The notes under the pieces were generated by a model, which did not search any database, was not told the DNA's origin, and saw only the letters and a program-made list of their open reading frames with translations. A stretch of DNA of 7,953 bases from Verrucomicrobiota bacterium (GTDB taxonomy: Bacteria > Verrucomicrobiota > Verrucomicrobiia > Chthoniobacterales > Xiphinematobacteraceae): the NCBI GenBank assembly GCA_003176035.1, contig PSRL01000109.1:1-7953 (forward strand), in the 5' to 3' direction. The position numbers were made by a program, and so were the translations under genes. This document shows positions 6,737-7,953 of this stretch, piece after piece (position 1 is the first letter of the stretch; each line of letters begins with the position of its first letter).

Positions 6737-7573
6737 CTACAAAAACCCCTTGGCTCGCAATTTTTGCATTGCGTTGCGTTCGCAATGATCCTGCGCACGG
6801 CCCCCCCGTTCGCTGGTCTTCGTGATCAGCAATTCCTCAATGATCTCGGGCACGGTTGTCGCCGAGCTTTCAATCGGCTGCGTCACCGGCCAGCACCCCA
6901 GTGAACGATAGCGGTAAAAACGTCCATCTGCGTGGAGTTTGGCAAAATAGAGCCTGGGAATCGGAATTTTTTCGCGTTCAATGTATCTCCAGATATCCAC
7001 TTCCCCCCAATCTAATAACGGCTGGATGCGCATATGTTCCCCAGGATGGAGATCCACCGTAAATTGATCCCAAAATTCCGGCGGTTGATCTTTGTAGTCC
7101 CACTCGCCGTCCGCTGTTCGCGGGGAAAAATAGCGTTCCTTAGCCCGAGTGGGGTCTTCATCGCGACGGATGCCCGTAATCAGAGCATCGTAGTGATGCT
7201 GAGCGAGAATTTGTCGCAGGGCCACCGTCTTTAATTCGTGCGTGACGGTTACCGGGTCGTGCGTTTCATATCCTATGCTTTCGGAGTAATCGCCACGCCC
7301 ATATCGCGCATCCTCGTTGATTTTTACGATGAGATTTAGTTCGTAGTAAGTTCGCGCCCACTCGCGAAATTCCAGCATTTCGGGAAATTCGTAAGTGGTA
7401 TCGATGTGCAAAACTGGGAAGGGGATCTTGCCGCAAAAGGCCTTTTTTGAGAGCCAGAGCAGGACGTTCGAATCTTTTCCCATGCTCCAGGGCATGCACA
7501 AGTGAGAAAAGTTGTGATATCCTTCTCTTAAAACGTAAATGCTTCCGGATTCTAACTCGTCCAAGTGGTCCAT
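6737..7573 (-). CDS. cysD: Sulfate adenylyltransferase subunit 2 (ATP sulfurylase catalytic subunit)
   Basis: Cytoplasmic adenylyl transferase of the PP-loop (PAPS reductase-like) superfamily, 278 residues. It joins ATP and sulfate into APS and pyrophosphate, driven by the CysN GTPase encoded next. It starts [17 protein letters not shown], as family members do. The PP-loop is SMGKDS (30-35), with Met where many have Gly or Ile. [12 protein letters not shown] (55-66) follows, then [19 protein letters not shown] (134-152), [17 protein letters not shown] (182-198), [10 protein letters not shown] (222-231) and [10 protein letters not shown] (254-263). All blocks expected for a working enzyme are present. 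It is slightly shorter than E. coli CysD (about 300). It is the first gene of cysD-cysNC. The leader has only a weak GAGA near the ATG, and the gene is divergent from a DUF971 gene across 92 bp. Confidence 0.97.
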   Translation of the reverse strand: MDHLDELESGSIYVLREGYHNFSHLCMPWSMGKDSNVLLWLSKKAFCGKIPFPVLHIDTTYEFPEMLEFREWARTYYELNLIVKINEDARYGRGDYSESIGYETHDPVTVTHELKTVALRQILAQHHYDALITGIRRDEDPTRAKERYFSPRTADGEWDYKDQPPEFWDQFTVDLHPGEHMRIQPLLDWGEVDIWRYIEREKIPIPRLYFAKLHADGRFYRYRSLGCWPVTQPIESSATTVPEIIEELLITKTSERGGRAQDHCERNAMQKLRAKGFL

Positions 7574-7600
7574 TTTTCTCTGGGAATATGCGTTTTAGTT

Positions 7601-7614
7601 GCGTCGCCAGACGC
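7601..7614. repeat. Short hairpin GCGTC-GCCA-GACGC in the cysD leader
   Basis: A 5-bp perfect stem with a 4-nt loop lies 28-41 nt upstream of the cysD ATG. If the cysD transcript starts near 7644, it lies in the untranslated leader. It is too short to be called a riboswitch or terminator, as no U-run follows it. Confidence 0.3.
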
Positions 7615-7622
7615 TTTCTTGT

Positions 7623-7653
7623 TTTACATGCGCCCGGTGAGCTAGCTCATAAT
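7623..7653 (+). promoter_or_regulatory. Candidate rightward promoter for the DUF971 gene
   Basis: TTTACA (7623-7628; four of six to TTGACA), 19 bp, then CATAAT (7648-7653; five of six to TATAAT). Transcription would start near 7660, only about 6 nt before the ATG at 7666. This fits the absence of any Shine-Dalgarno sequence and suggests a very short leader. Confidence 0.38.
7638..7649. promoter_or_regulatory. Perfect 12-bp palindrome TGAGCTAGCTCA, candidate operator
   Basis: This exact dyad lies between the -35 and -10 boxes of the rightward promoter-like element, and at the expected start site of the leftward one. A protein bound here could control both cysD-cysNC and the DUF971 gene. A 12-bp perfect palindrome in a 92-bp spacer is suggestive but not proof. 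Confidence 0.4.
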
Positions 7654-7678
7654 ATATGCCTTAATATGCTATTTCCAA
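7651..7678 (-). promoter_or_regulatory. Candidate leftward promoter for cysD-cysNC
   Basis: Minus strand: TTGGAA (7678-7673; four of six), 16 bp, then TATATT (7656-7651; five of six). The transcript would start near 7644 and carry a leader of about 70 nt. The -35 lies inside the first codons of the divergent DUF971 gene, so the two promoters would overlap and compete. Confidence 0.38.
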
Positions 7679-7953
7679 AAAACTTACAGCTGATATCTCA
7701 GGAGCTGGCAATTGCCTGGAATGATGGGACGGAAAGCTACATCGCGCTGGAAGCGCTTCGGCGGGCTTGCCCGTGTGCAGTCTGCCAGGGGGAACCGGAT
7801 GCCCTCGGACGCACTCCAAATCTCGCCCCCAAACCTCTCGGTCCCGCCAGCTTCGAACTCAGCAGATGGGAACTCGTGGGGAATTACGGCCTGCAACCCC
7901 ACTGGAAGGACGGCCATTCCTCGGGCATTTTCGCCTGGGGGCGGTTGCGAGAC
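7666..7953 (+). CDS. DUF971 / gamma-butyrobetaine hydroxylase-like N-terminal domain protein (cut by right edge)
   Basis: From the ATG at 7666 the frame is open for 96 codons to the window edge. Visible features are LAIAWNDGTESYIALEALRRA (14-34), CPCAVCQGE (35-43) with C35, C37 and C40, ASFELSRWELVGNYGLQPHW (61-80) and KDGHSSGIFAWGRLR (81-95) with H84. This is the complete core of the small DUF971 domain (usually about 100-120 residues), which in eukaryotic gamma-butyrobetaine hydroxylase forms the N-terminal zinc-binding module. The Cys/His set is consistent with metal binding. In bacteria it occurs alone or fused to Mrp/ApbC-type ATPases; its role is unknown. It is divergent from cysD, has no visible Shine-Dalgarno sequence, and may have a very short leader. 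An upstream ATG at 7656 is out of frame and stops at once. Confidence 0.9.
   Translation, partial: MLFPKNLQLISQELAIAWNDGTESYIALEALRRACPCAVCQGEPDALGRTPNLAPKPLGPASFELSRWELVGNYGLQPHWKDGHSSGIFAWGRLRD

Noticed and set aside
6676..6798. GTG-started N-terminal extension of cysNC overlapping cysD
   Set aside because: The 41 extra residues are Cys/His/Phe-rich and non-conserved. They arise from an open frame across the cysD end and spacer, and the ATG at 6675 gives a normal CysN N-terminus.

Overview
The window is a compact bacterial segment: six complete genes and one edge-truncated gene read leftward (minus strand), and one gene cut by the right edge reads rightward. I see no rRNA, tRNA, CRISPR array, insertion sequence or other mobile element. 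The organism cannot be named from the sequence. The CPCAVCQGE-type DUF971 protein and the translation-factor-like CysN recall Verrucomicrobiota/PVC-type or other environmental Gram-negative bacteria. That is low-confidence inference from remembered family resemblance. A Wzm/Wzt-type exporter suggests an outer-membrane (Gram-negative) envelope. Most genes lack strong Shine-Dalgarno sequences; wzt is the exception.

Right part (about 4690-7953): a 92-bp divergent intergenic region (7574-7665) separates a rightward DUF971 gene (start at 7666, cut by the edge) from the leftward pair cysD and cysNC. CysD is the ATP-sulfurylase catalytic subunit. CysNC fuses the GTPase subunit of ATP sulfurylase to APS kinase. 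Together they convert sulfate, ATP and GTP hydrolysis into APS and then PAPS. The intergenic region carries overlapping divergent promoter-like motifs and a perfect 12-bp palindrome that could be a shared operator.

Middle (4310-4689): 380 bp without a gene. It contains weak hairpins behind cysNC, a bulged long inverted repeat, and a perfect TTGACA -35 box ahead of the exporter operon.

Left part (1-4309): a leftward polysaccharide operon of ABC permease (wzm-like), ABC ATPase with a C-terminal extension (wzt-like), a family 2 glycosyltransferase, a GT8-like nucleotide-sugar transferase, and the start of a third, GT4-like glycosyltransferase. The last two genes overlap by ATGA. The glycosyltransferases would build a glycan on a lipid carrier in the cytoplasm and Wzm/Wzt would flip it across the inner membrane, as in ABC-dependent O-antigen or capsule export.

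The most interesting reading is that PAPS from CysD/CysNC supplies sulfation of the glycan made by the adjacent operon, rather than (or as well as) cysteine synthesis. No sulfotransferase and no cysH/cysI/cysJ are visible in the window, so this remains a hypothesis. I did not find a clearly novel system.
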